DNA of 37,883 bases from Tenderia sp965602225. GTDB lineage: Bacteria; Pseudomonadota; Gammaproteobacteria; Tenderiales; Tenderiaceae. The stretch spans positions 1 through 37,883 of the forward strand of contig CBFCYE010000024.1 in the NCBI GenBank assembly GCA_965602225.1, written 5' to 3'. Both the position numbers and the translations under genes were made by a program. Shown here one piece after another: positions 25,487 through 33,228 of this stretch (positions are counted from its first letter, which is position 1; every line of letters starts with the position of its first letter). Under the pieces are notes generated by a model. It saw nothing but the letters and a program-made list of their open reading frames with translations, had not been told where the DNA came from and made no database searches.

Positions 25487-26014
25487 ATGGTCAAAAGAGC
25501 AATAAAAAAGAAGGCGCGCAGTAAGACTAAGGCTCGTCGTAAACCGGTTGTATCAGCTGCAAGTGTATTGGCCGAAGCGCCAATTAATGCTGATCACAAA
25601 AAGGCATTGACTGCGGCTGGTCGTGAAGTCAAGGCGCAAGAACGTGCTGATGCTGCATTGGCAAAAGCGACTGCTAAACAAACTGCTGAAGAGGCTCGTT
25701 TGAAAAAGGCTGCTGCTGCTGCCAAGAGCAAGAAAACGGCTGCTGCTAAAAATGCTGTTGCCAAAGCTAAGGCTTCTAAGGCTAAGGCTACTGCTGCTGT
25801 TAAAACTGCCAAGGCTGCCGCGTCTGCTGCTGCTTCTGCGGTTAAAGCTGCTATGGCTGATGTTGCCGCGATCAAGGGTAAAGATGCCGCTATGAGCAAG
25901 GCTGTTGCTGCCTTCGCTGCTAAGTGGGAAAAGGCCTATGATCGTAAAGCTGCTGCAGCGGCCAAGAAAAAGTCTCGTGCTAAGAAAAAGGTACGTCGTA
26001 AAAAAGCTGCTTAA
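25487..26014 (+). CDS. Histone H1-like Lys/Ala-rich protein
   Basis: A 175-residue, strongly basic protein. Residues 1-20 and 160-175 are Lys/Arg clusters (KRAIKKKARSKTKARRK and KKKSRAKKKVRRKKAA); the middle is an Ala/Lys helix with few other residues. This composition matches bacterial histone H1-like nucleoid proteins, which bind DNA non-specifically through the basic tails. The ATG has GGAGAA upstream, and a strong terminator follows. The same sort of tail is fused to the adenylate kinase at the right edge. Function is inferred from composition, not from a folded domain. Confidence 0.75.
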   Translation: MVKRAIKKKARSKTKARRKPVVSAASVLAEAPINADHKKALTAAGREVKAQERADAALAKATAKQTAEEARLKKAAAAAKSKKTAAAKNAVAKAKASKAKATAAVKTAKAAASAAASAVKAAMADVAAIKGKDAAMSKAVAAFAAKWEKAYDRKAAAAAKKKSRAKKKVRRKKAA

Positions 26015-26068
26015 TTGCTGAAAAGGCTTTTAACTCTGGTTGTTAATCAGCTTATTAGCCGCTTTAAG

Positions 26069-26094
26069 AAGGCCCGCCATGCGGGCCTTTTTGT
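26069..26094 (+). terminator. Rho-independent terminator of the histone H1-like gene
   Basis: GGCCCGC-CAT-GCGGGCC followed by TTTTTGTTTT, about 55 bases after the stop. A strong stem with a clear T-tract. Confidence 0.9.
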
Positions 26095-26113
26095 TTTGGA
26101 AGTTTAATAATAA

Positions 26114-26968
26114 ATGGTTTTAAATAAAACAATTCAACTGGCCTGTCCGCTTGATGGCCAAGCTTTGAGTTTGCAAGAACGTTGTTTTGTTTGCATAAAT
26201 GGCCATAGTTTTGACGTGGCGAGACAAGGTCATCTTCATTTATTGCCTGTGCAGCAGAAACGCTCGAAGTCCCCTGGTGACAGTGTTGAAATGATTGAGG
26301 CCAGACAGCATTTTTTAACGGCGGGTTTTTATGACCGGATTGCAGCTCGATTGATAGAAACTTTGCGCAGTCATGTGCAATTGAATAGTGACTCTTGTCT
26401 GCTTGATGCGGGTTGTGGCGAAGGTTTTTATCTTCAACGGTTGTATGAGGCTTTTGCCGAAGACAATATTAAGCCGGGTCTGGTCGGTTTGGATATTTCT
26501 AAACCTGCGATTGTTGCTGCGGCCCGGCGTAACAAAAATATCACCTGGCTGGTAGCAAGTAATAAACAGCCACCTTTAATGCCCCAATCGGTCGATGTGA
26601 TTATTTGTATGTTTGGTTTTCCGGTTTTTGAGGCCTTTAAAAAGATACTCAAGCCGGGCGGTAAATTGTTGATGGTTGAAGCTGGGCCGCAGCATTTGAT
26701 TGAGCTACGTAAGGTTATCTATGCCGATGTAAAACAGGCTGGTTTGCCAGATTTGAGTGCAGCCGAACAACAGGGGTTTGAAATGTTGCTGCAGGATGAG
26801 TTGTCGTACTCGATAGCGTTGCGTGGACAGGCGCAGATTGCTGATCTCCTGCTGATGACTCCGCACCTGTTTCGTGCCAATCAGGAAGGCAAACAACGTG
26901 CTGCCGCGCTGGATCAGATTGATCTGACGGTGGATGTGTCACTGCGACTATTGCAGTTAAATGACTGA
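26114..26968 (+). CDS. rlmA: 23S rRNA guanine-N1 methyltransferase RlmA
   Basis: A 284-residue SAM-dependent enzyme that methylates a guanine in helix 35 of 23S rRNA (G745 in E. coli). It has an N-terminal zinc finger followed by LLPVQQKRSKSPGDSVEMIEAR, the family signature, and the SAM motif LLDAGCGEGFYL. Zinc ligands appear to be Cys11, Asp14, Cys27 and His31: the second position is Asp where E. coli has Cys, with an extra Cys24 nearby. The gene is monocistronic, ahead of the purE promoter. Confidence 0.9.
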   Translation: MVLNKTIQLACPLDGQALSLQERCFVCINGHSFDVARQGHLHLLPVQQKRSKSPGDSVEMIEARQHFLTAGFYDRIAARLIETLRSHVQLNSDSCLLDAGCGEGFYLQRLYEAFAEDNIKPGLVGLDISKPAIVAAARRNKNITWLVASNKQPPLMPQSVDVIICMFGFPVFEAFKKILKPGGKLLMVEAGPQHLIELRKVIYADVKQAGLPDLSAAEQQGFEMLLQDELSYSIALRGQAQIADLLLMTPHLFRANQEGKQRAAALDQIDLTVDVSLRLLQLND

Positions 26969-27002
26969 GTTGAACCGCTGTGGCGCGGTTTATGGGGCGA
27001 GC

Positions 27003-27011
27003 TGGTATAAT
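27003..27011 (+). promoter_or_regulatory. Extended -10 promoter of purEK
   Basis: TGGTATAAT has a perfect TATAAT at 27006-27011 with a TGN extension, followed by TGCGCC. It lies 38 bases before the purE ATG. No good -35 is seen. A PurR operator was not recognised. Confidence 0.65.
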
Positions 27012-27048
27012 TGCGCCACTTTTTCGTGAAATATAGACGAGCATTTCA

Positions 27049-27555
27049 ATGAGCACAGAAAATAAGCCACTGGTTGGCATCATCATGGGGTCAACCTCAG
27101 ACTGGGACACCATGCGCAATGCCGCCGAGGCGCTGCAGCAGTTGGGTATTCCTCATGAAGTTGAGGTGGTATCGGCCCATCGCACACCTGACAAATTGTT
27201 TGAATATGCTGAAGCGGCCGAAGGCCGAGGTATCGAAGTGATTATCGCCGGTGCCGGTGGTGCTGCTCATTTGCCTGGCATGGTAGCGGCCAAGACCGTG
27301 GTGCCGGTGCTGGGTGTACCGGTGCAGTCCAAGGCGTTAAATGGTATGGATTCGCTGTTGTCGATTGCGCAAATGCCTGCTGGTATTCCTGTCGGTACGC
27401 TGGCCATCGGTAAGGCTGGTGCTGCCAATGCAGGCCTGTTTGCGGCGGCGATACTGGGTAATAAATATCCTCAATATCGTCAGGCGCTGCATAGCTTTCG
27501 TCAGACCCAGACCGACAAGGTATTGGCCAACGCCGATCCACGGGAACAAGACTAA
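27049..27555 (+). CDS. purE: N5-carboxyaminoimidazole ribonucleotide mutase PurE
   Basis: A 168-residue class I PurE that moves the carboxyl group of N5-CAIR to give CAIR in purine synthesis. Motifs: MGSTSDWDTM, SAHRTPD and AGAGGAAHLPGM. The presence of purK next to it confirms the two-step bacterial route. The TAA overlaps the purK ATG by one base (TAATG). Confidence 0.96.
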   Translation: MSTENKPLVGIIMGSTSDWDTMRNAAEALQQLGIPHEVEVVSAHRTPDKLFEYAEAAEGRGIEVIIAGAGGAAHLPGMVAAKTVVPVLGVPVQSKALNGMDSLLSIAQMPAGIPVGTLAIGKAGAANAGLFAAAILGNKYPQYRQALHSFRQTQTDKVLANADPREQD

Positions 27556-28637
27556 TGAAGGTTGGCATTCTCGGTGGCGGCCAGTTGGCCCGCATGCTGG
27601 CACTGGCAGGCTATCCATTAGGGCAGGACTTCACGGTGCTTGATCCCGGTGCTGATGTTTGCTCGGCTGCAGTTGCAGATCAGCTGCAAGGTGATTATGT
27701 CGATCAGACGCTGTTAGCCCAACTGGCCGAGCAGGTCGATGTAGTGACCTATGAATTTGAGAACGTGCCCGCCGCAGCGGTAGAGTTTCTGGCTGGCAAG
27801 GTGCCGGTCTATCCACCGCAACTGGCCTTGGCTATCGCCCAGGACAGACTCAAGGAAAAAACCCTGTTTGGTGAGCTAGGCATAGCCACGCCAGCTTTCG
27901 CCGCGGTAAACAGTCTTGAAGAACTGCAGCAGGCCATGCAGCAGGTTGGCTGGCCAGCGGTGCTTAAGACCCGCAGTGAGGGTTATGACGGTAAGGGTCA
28001 GGCGGTGTTGCGTCAGCCTGAAGATCTGGCACCTGCCTGGCAATCGCTTGGTGGTGTGCCTGCCATCGTTGAGGCATTCGTGCCGTTTGAGCGTGAGTTT
28101 TCTATTCTTGCTGTGCGTAGTACAACGGGTGAAATGGTCTGTTATCCGCTGACTGAAAATACTCATCGCGATGGCATTTTACGTCTTTCAATAGCCCGTC
28201 CTGATGATGCCATGCAGACCAGGGCGGTTGAGTATGCCGAACGTCTGTTGGATAGGCTTGATTATGTCGGTGTGCTGGCGCTGGAACTGTTTCAGGCGGG
28301 TGATAGTTTGTTGGCCAATGAGTTTGCCCCGCGTGTGCATAACTCTGGTCACTGGACTCAGGATGGCGCGGTGACCTGTCAGTTTGAGAATCACCTGCGT
28401 GCCATTTCTGGCCTGCCGCTGGGGGCGACCGATGCGATTGGTCATGCGGCCATGGTCAATCTGATCGGTGATATTCCAGCCAGCGCGGCTGTGCTGGTCA
28501 ATCGCCATGCTCATCTGCACTTGTATGGCAAGGAGGAGCGGCCGGGCCGCAAGGTTGGTCACATCAATCTCTGTGCTGCAAGCGAGCAGCAGATGCAGGC
28601 CGAGCTTAAATTATTGCTTGAGCTGGTAGACGCTTAA
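27555..28637 (+). CDS. purK: N5-carboxyaminoimidazole ribonucleotide synthase PurK
   Basis: A 360-residue ATP-grasp enzyme that carboxylates AIR using bicarbonate and ATP. The N-terminal GILGGGQLARMLALAG, the ATP-grasp segment VLKTRSEGYDGKGQ and the C-terminal NEFAPRVHNSGHWTQDG are diagnostic. It overlaps purE by one base. A G/C-rich hairpin (28641-28661) follows the stop. Confidence 0.96.
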   Translation: MKVGILGGGQLARMLALAGYPLGQDFTVLDPGADVCSAAVADQLQGDYVDQTLLAQLAEQVDVVTYEFENVPAAAVEFLAGKVPVYPPQLALAIAQDRLKEKTLFGELGIATPAFAAVNSLEELQQAMQQVGWPAVLKTRSEGYDGKGQAVLRQPEDLAPAWQSLGGVPAIVEAFVPFEREFSILAVRSTTGEMVCYPLTENTHRDGILRLSIARPDDAMQTRAVEYAERLLDRLDYVGVLALELFQAGDSLLANEFAPRVHNSGHWTQDGAVTCQFENHLRAISGLPLGATDAIGHAAMVNLIGDIPASAAVLVNRHAHLHLYGKEERPGRKVGHINLCAASEQQMQAELKLLLELVDA

Positions 28638-28640
28638 AAC

Positions 28641-28676
28641 GGTGGGGTGCAATGCCCCGCCGCAACTGTTTTGTTT
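28641..28676 (+). terminator. Possible terminator after purK
   Basis: GGTGGGG and CCCCGCC pair (one T.G) across a 7-base loop, followed by a run with TTTTGTTTT about 10 bases later. The delay before the T-run makes it a weak intrinsic terminator. Confidence 0.45.
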
Positions 28677-28723
28677 TGAACTGCTAGAATCATAGATAGA
28701 TCCTGTCTGTTGAGGTGGCGGTC

Positions 28724-29944
28724 GTGGAAGTCCATAGTTTCTTTCTTTATCTGTTGCTAATCCTGCTGACGGCGCGAATCTTTGCTGAGCTGGCAACACG
28801 TCTGAAAACCCCTTCTGTAATTGGTGAACTGCTGGCCGGTGTGGTGTTGGGGCCTAGCCTGTTGGGTTGGGTTGAACCACTGGATGCCATCAGGATGCTG
28901 GCCGAGATCGGCATCATTCTATTGTTATTCGAAGTCGGCCTGGGGACTGATGTTCGACGTCTGATCAGCAGTGGCCGAAAATCCATTATCGTTGCCTCAT
29001 CTGGGTTTCTGTTGCCGCTGCTATTTGGTTTTTTGCTGGCCTATGGCGCGTTTGATTTGTCACCGCTGGAGGCCTTGTTTGTCGGCGGTACCTTAACGGC
29101 AACCAGCATCGGCATCACCGTTAGAGTTCTCTCTGACTTGAAACGACAGCATTCGACTGAAGGGCAGATTGTTCTTGGTGCGGCGGTGATGGACGACATC
29201 ATGGGGGTGATTCTCCTGGCCGTGCTGTATGAATTTTCGCTTGGCGGTGGCGTCAGTTTGATGAATGTCGGCAGGGTGATGATATTCATCGCGGCCTTTT
29301 TTGTGCTGGCACCGATTGCGGCGAAACTGATTTCGCTGGTAATCAAACGCTTTGATGATGTCAGTGACATCCCGGGTCTGATCCCCACCACTATTGTTTC
29401 ACTGGTGTTGTTTTTTGCCTGGCTGGCCTATGCGATTGGCGCGCCGGAGCTGCTGGGTGGTTTTGCCGCGGGGCTGGCCTTATCCCGGCGTTTCTTCCTG
29501 CCGTTTGGTATCGCCCTGCGTACCAATGCGGAATTTGCCGCCAAGATTGAGTCGCAGATGCGGCCTATTATTCAGCTGTTTACACCGATCTTTTTTGTCA
29601 TGGTTGGTTTGTCACTCAATCTGCATGAGATTGAGTGGCAGTCGTCTTTTATCTGGCTGTTCTCTTTGTCTTTGCTGTTGGTGGCCGTGTTTGGCAAGCT
29701 GATTGGTGCCCTGTTTATCAAAGAACCTTGGCTGGTGCGCTGCATGATTGGGGTGGCCATGGTGCCACGCGGTGAAGTGGGTTTGATCTTTGCCGAACTA
29801 GGGCGCATTAGTGGCGTTTTCTCTAATGAGGTCTATGCAGCGATGGTGATAGTGATCGCCCTGACTACCTTATTGCCTCCATTGGTAATGAAGCTGTTTT
29901 ATTCAGTGTTTAGAAAACAGATGCCGGTGGTGTCAGACGGCTAG
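28724..29944 (+). CDS. Cation:proton antiporter (CPA2/KefB-like)
   Basis: A 406-residue membrane protein with about 12 hydrophobic segments and CPA2 signatures: TPSVIGELLAGVVLGPSLLG, LLLFEVGLGTD and GAAVMDDIMGVILLAVLYE, where the paired aspartates form the ion site. It ends without a TrkA-N domain. I use the GTG at 28724, eight bases after GAGG; the GTG at 28715 overlaps that site. It is distinct from the antiporter at 24037-25206. Its TAG overlaps the xerC stop on the other strand within CTAG. Confidence 0.87.
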   Translation: MEVHSFFLYLLLILLTARIFAELATRLKTPSVIGELLAGVVLGPSLLGWVEPLDAIRMLAEIGIILLLFEVGLGTDVRRLISSGRKSIIVASSGFLLPLLFGFLLAYGAFDLSPLEALFVGGTLTATSIGITVRVLSDLKRQHSTEGQIVLGAAVMDDIMGVILLAVLYEFSLGGGVSLMNVGRVMIFIAAFFVLAPIAAKLISLVIKRFDDVSDIPGLIPTTIVSLVLFFAWLAYAIGAPELLGGFAAGLALSRRFFLPFGIALRTNAEFAAKIESQMRPIIQLFTPIFFVMVGLSLNLHEIEWQSSFIWLFSLSLLLVAVFGKLIGALFIKEPWLVRCMIGVAMVPRGEVGLIFAELGRISGVFSNEVYAAMVIVIALTTLLPPLVMKLFYSVFRKQMPVVSDG

Positions 29945-30864
29945 TTTGTTTTTTTCTTTTTCGCCCGTGGATGGGCCTTGTCGTAAACGCTGGCCAGGTG
30001 TTGAAAATCAACATGGGTATAGATCTGGGTGGTGCTGATGTCGGCATGGCCGAGCAGTTCCTGCACGGCGCGCAGGTCGCCTGATGATTCCAATAGGTGG
30101 CTGGCAAATGAGTGACGCAACATGTGCGGATGGACGTGTTTATCCAGCCCTTGTTTGATGGCCCACTGATGCATACGGCTTTGAATAGAGCGTTGTGATA
30201 GTCGGGAGCCATTTTTGTTGACGAAGATGGCCTGCTCTTCATGTTTGGCGATACCGATGCGAATTTTTAGCCACTGCTGTAGTGCGGCAACGGCCAACCG
30301 GCCAACCGGTGCGATGCGGGTCTTTGCGCCCTTGCCGGTGATGCGCACGGTTTGATCGCGCAGGTCGATGTCATGCAGGTTAAGGTTGGTTAATTCACTC
30401 AGGCGCAGGCCAGAGGAATACATTAATTCCATGATGGCCCAGTCACGCAGGCTAAGCGGATCATCCGTTTTGATGTCCAGCAGTTTGGCAACCTCATCCA
30501 CATCCAGCAGGTCGGGCAGTTGGTGTTTTTGTTTTGGCGCGCTGACGCTGGTGGCCGGATTGATCTGGGCCATGCCTTCGCGCAATAGGAAGTTATAGAA
30601 GGAGCGTATTGCCGATAGGTTGCGTTGCATGCTGCGGCTGGCCAGTCGCTGGTGGCGCAGCGTGGCGGCGAAGCTGCGGATGTGATGATCGCGTAGCTCG
30701 CTCCATTCGCTGATCTGCTGTTGCAGGCAGAAGCTGTGTAATTTGTTGAGGTCGCGCTGGTAATTGCTGAGGGTGTGGGATGAGACTTGGCGTTGGTTGC
30801 GCAAGTAGGCCAGGAATAGCTCTATTGCCTGGCCACTTGGTTTTATTTGTTCATCATCATTCAT
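29941..30864 (-). CDS. xerC: Site-specific tyrosine recombinase XerC
   Basis: A 307-residue recombinase that with XerD resolves chromosome dimers at dif during division. The N-terminal SAM-like core-binding domain is residues 1-95. Catalytic residues are Arg154 (SSGLRLSEL), Lys178 (TGKGAKTR), His247 and Arg250 (HMLRHSF), His273 (LGHADISTTQ) and nucleophile Tyr282 (IYTHVD). The frame is open 56 codons further upstream but that part overlaps the DUF484 gene; MNDDEQIK at 30864 is the true start, overlapping DUF484 by 8 bases. Order dapF-DUF484-xerC supports XerC over XerD. No dif site is visible in the window. Confidence 0.95.
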   Translation of the reverse strand: MNDDEQIKPSGQAIELFLAYLRNQRQVSSHTLSNYQRDLNKLHSFCLQQQISEWSELRDHHIRSFAATLRHQRLASRSMQRNLSAIRSFYNFLLREGMAQINPATSVSAPKQKHQLPDLLDVDEVAKLLDIKTDDPLSLRDWAIMELMYSSGLRLSELTNLNLHDIDLRDQTVRITGKGAKTRIAPVGRLAVAALQQWLKIRIGIAKHEEQAIFVNKNGSRLSQRSIQSRMHQWAIKQGLDKHVHPHMLRHSFASHLLESSGDLRAVQELLGHADISTTQIYTHVDFQHLASVYDKAHPRAKKKKTN

Positions 30865-31615
30865 GGCTTTCTTTTTCTGCAACATAGGGGCGAATGCCAC
30901 GACTGAGGATGTCGCCCAGGTTGCTGAGAAAAAGAGTGCCGATGTTGGCGTGAAAACGGTTTTCATCATGGCTGCCAATGGCCAGAATGCCGAGATAGTT
31001 ACAGCCAGTGCTGGAGCAGAAGTCGCCGCCAAGCGGGATCATAGCGGTTGATTTGATCTCATCGGCCTGGTCGCCAAACATATAGCTAAGTTGTTCCGCT
31101 TTGAGTGGGCCGCAGACGGGTTTTTCATTGCTGAGGATGTTCTTGAATGAATCCAGGCGTGGGTCTTCCAGAGGCACGAAGATGGTTTGTATCAGATCGC
31201 TGTCGGGGTCGATATTGGTCTGGCTTGGATCGACAAACAGTTTGATTGTTACCGCATCGGCTTCAAAGTCACCGCGCAGGCTATCGTCCAGGGCAATATA
31301 AAGTTCATTGAGACTGTTGGCATCCATCAGGCTGAGGATTAGTCTGTGCATGCGGTCGTTGAGCTTGTCATTGTCGCGGGCGATCTGCACCAGCCCTTCC
31401 AGCTGTGCCTTGAATTTTTTGTTTTGTTCGCGCAGCGTGCCGAGCTGGCGCTCAACCAGGGATATTGCACCGCTGACCTGATGGCTGATGTTCAGTTCGG
31501 CCAATACATCGGGGTTTTCTTCAAAAAATTCGGGGTTCTGATGCAGATATTCGGCAATGGTTTCGACATCAAGTATGGTTGCCTCATGGGCTTGTGAGTC
31601 TTGCGTACTGCTCAT
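30857..31615 (-). CDS. DUF484 family protein
   Basis: A 252-residue GAF-like cytosolic protein, nearly always found between dapF and xerC in gammaproteobacteria. The N-terminal VETIAEYLHQNPEFFEENPDVL and the SLVERQLGTLREQN coiled-coil segment are the family signature. The function is unknown. Start and stop overlap both neighbours (ATGA with dapF, 8 bases with xerC), so the three genes form one translational unit. Confidence 0.92.
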   Translation of the reverse strand: MSSTQDSQAHEATILDVETIAEYLHQNPEFFEENPDVLAELNISHQVSGAISLVERQLGTLREQNKKFKAQLEGLVQIARDNDKLNDRMHRLILSLMDANSLNELYIALDDSLRGDFEADAVTIKLFVDPSQTNIDPDSDLIQTIFVPLEDPRLDSFKNILSNEKPVCGPLKAEQLSYMFGDQADEIKSTAMIPLGGDFCSSTGCNYLGILAIGSHDENRFHANIGTLFLSNLGDILSRGIRPYVAEKESHE

Positions 31616-32442
31616 ATTTCTATTTTCCCTTCAAATACATGTGTGGCAGGGCCGGTCATCCAAACGGGTTCGCCGTCGCCCTGCCAGCGTATCAATAATT
31701 GCCCACCAGGCAAATCAACTTTTACTGTTTCGTCCAATTCGCCCCATTGGCGGCCGATGACCATTGCGGCACAAGCACCGGTGCCGCAGGCCAGGGTTTC
31801 GCCGCAGCCTCGCTCAAATACGCGCAGGCGAATGTGGTCGCGACTGACAATCTGCATAAAACCAGCGTTTACCCCTTGGGGGAAATCGGGGTGGTGGCTG
31901 ATGGCCGGGCCAAGCGATTCCAGCGGGGCGGTGTCGATGTCACAAACTTTGTAGACTGCATGGGGATTGCCCATGGAGACGGCGCCGATGATGATGTCTT
32001 CACCGTGATGGTTGATGTGATAACTGGGTTTTAGCGCCTCGGCCATGAATGGCAGACTGGCGGGCTCGAATCGTGGCGCACCCATGTTGACGCTGACCTG
32101 GCCGTTGCTTTCAAGGCGCGGATAGATGATGCCGGTCCTGGTTTCGACGGCAATCTCATCTTTATTGCTCAGGCCTTGGTCGCGGACGAAACGGGCAAAG
32201 CAACGCGCACCGTTGCCGCACTGTTCCACTTCACCACCGTCGGCATTGAAGATGCGATAGCGAAAATCCGCTGTAGTGGTTGGTCTTTCTAGCAGCAATA
32301 ACTGATCGCAACCAACACCAAAGTGACGGTCGGCGATGAATCGAATTTGCTCGGCGCTGAGATTGATGGTTTGGTTAATGGCATCGATAACAACGAAGTC
32401 ATTACCCAGTCCGTGCATTTTGCTGAAATTGATGGTTTGCAT
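31612..32442 (-). CDS. dapF: Diaminopimelate epimerase DapF
   Basis: A 276-residue enzyme converting LL- to meso-diaminopimelate for lysine and peptidoglycan. The two catalytic cysteines are Cys75 (VEQCGNGARCFARF) and Cys219 (GETLACGTGACAA). The N-terminal FSKMHGLGNDFVVID is conserved. It leads the dapF-DUF484-xerC unit. No lptM-like small lipoprotein gene precedes it, unlike in enterobacteria. Confidence 0.96.
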   Translation of the reverse strand: MQTINFSKMHGLGNDFVVIDAINQTINLSAEQIRFIADRHFGVGCDQLLLLERPTTTADFRYRIFNADGGEVEQCGNGARCFARFVRDQGLSNKDEIAVETRTGIIYPRLESNGQVSVNMGAPRFEPASLPFMAEALKPSYHINHHGEDIIIGAVSMGNPHAVYKVCDIDTAPLESLGPAISHHPDFPQGVNAGFMQIVSRDHIRLRVFERGCGETLACGTGACAAMVIGRQWGELDETVKVDLPGGQLLIRWQGDGEPVWMTGPATHVFEGKIEI

Positions 32443-32505
32443 AGACTCAGTTTATCACGTTAACCAGAGCTGCTGATGGGGTGCTAGAGGGGTGCGGGGA
32501 GGGGG

Positions 32506-32539
32506 TTGCCTGCCGAATGATGCTTCATTCGGCAGGCAG
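32506..32539. repeat. Strong hairpin between ppa and dapF
   Basis: GCCTGCCGAATGA pairs with TCATTCGGCAGGC over a TGCT loop, a 14-15 bp stem. On the minus strand, where both genes are read, no T-run follows, so it is not a clear intrinsic terminator. It may stabilise the 3' end of the ppa transcript or be a Rho-dependent end. Confidence 0.7.
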
Positions 32540-32546
32540 GTATTGT

Positions 32547-33095
32547 TTAGAAGTTTGGTTTTTCTGGTGCGTCGTTGAAACGCTGAACACTGGAAAGAAT
32601 TTCTTCCTTGGCCGCTTCGATATCGCCCCAGCCTTCAATCTTGACCCACTTGCCTTTCTCCAGATCCTTATAGTGCTCAAAGAAGTGAGAGATCTGGTTT
32701 GTCAGTGAGTCAGGTACATCGGTAATGTCATTGATATGATCGTAACGGTCGGTCAGCTTGCTGATTGGTACGGCCAGTATTTTGGCATCTATGCCTGATT
32801 CGTCGCTCATTTTCAGTACGCCAACAGGGCGAACACGAATTACCGAACCGCTGATCAAGGCGTGTGGAGTGACAACCAATACGTCAACAGGGTCGCCATC
32901 TTCAGACAGAGTGTGGGGGACGTAGCCGTAGTTGCATGGGTAGAACATGGCGGTAGCCATGAAACGATCAACAAATACTGCGCCGCTGTCTTTGTCTACT
33001 TCGTACTTAACCGGATCGCTATGTGCGGGGATTTCGATAATGACGTTGATGTTGTTTGGTACGTCTTTACCTGAAGCAACTTTGTCCAGACTCAT
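32547..33095 (-). CDS. ppa: Inorganic pyrophosphatase (soluble, family I)
   Basis: A 182-residue cytosolic enzyme hydrolysing pyrophosphate to phosphate. Family I motifs: YEVDKDSGAVFVDR, FYPCNYGYVPHT and EDGDPVDVLVV with the metal-binding aspartates. An in-frame start 11 codons upstream exists, but the ATG at 33095 has GAGGAA seven bases before it. It is divergent from hppA. Having a soluble PPase next to a PPi-conserving pump and PPi-PFK implies that PPi hydrolysis must be controlled. Confidence 0.95.
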   Translation of the reverse strand: MSLDKVASGKDVPNNINVIIEIPAHSDPVKYEVDKDSGAVFVDRFMATAMFYPCNYGYVPHTLSEDGDPVDVLVVTPHALISGSVIRVRPVGVLKMSDESGIDAKILAVPISKLTDRYDHINDITDVPDSLTNQISHFFEHYKDLEKGKWVKIEGWGDIEAAKEEILSSVQRFNDAPEKPNF

Positions 33096-33128
33096 CTGTT
33101 CTTCCTCAATTGGCCGCAAAAGGCGCAT

Positions 33129-33134
33129 ATTATA
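33129..33134 (-). promoter_or_regulatory. Probable -10 element of ppa
   Basis: On the minus strand the sequence reads TATAAT followed by ATGCGCC, like the purE promoter context. TTAGCG lies 18 bases upstream as a weak -35. The leader to the ATG is about 30 bases. Confidence 0.5.
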
Positions 33135-33228
33135 TATGGACTGGTCGCCTTGCGCTAATGCAGTGGCATGCTATCTATATATAGGCATAACAATAACAAG
33201 GGGCGAGAGTCCCTGATTAGGAGGTTTT

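Noticed and set aside
25594..25899. Minus-strand Ala/Leu-rich frame
   Set aside because: Same artefact, opposite the histone H1-like gene.
30865..31032. N-terminal extension of 56 codons for XerC
   Set aside because: It overlaps the DUF484 gene and has no resemblance to XerC; the ATG at 30864 gives the normal length.
33181..33228. Riboswitch in the hppA leader
   Set aside because: The leader is under 50 bases with only a 4-bp hairpin (GGGG...TCCC), too small for known riboswitch classes.
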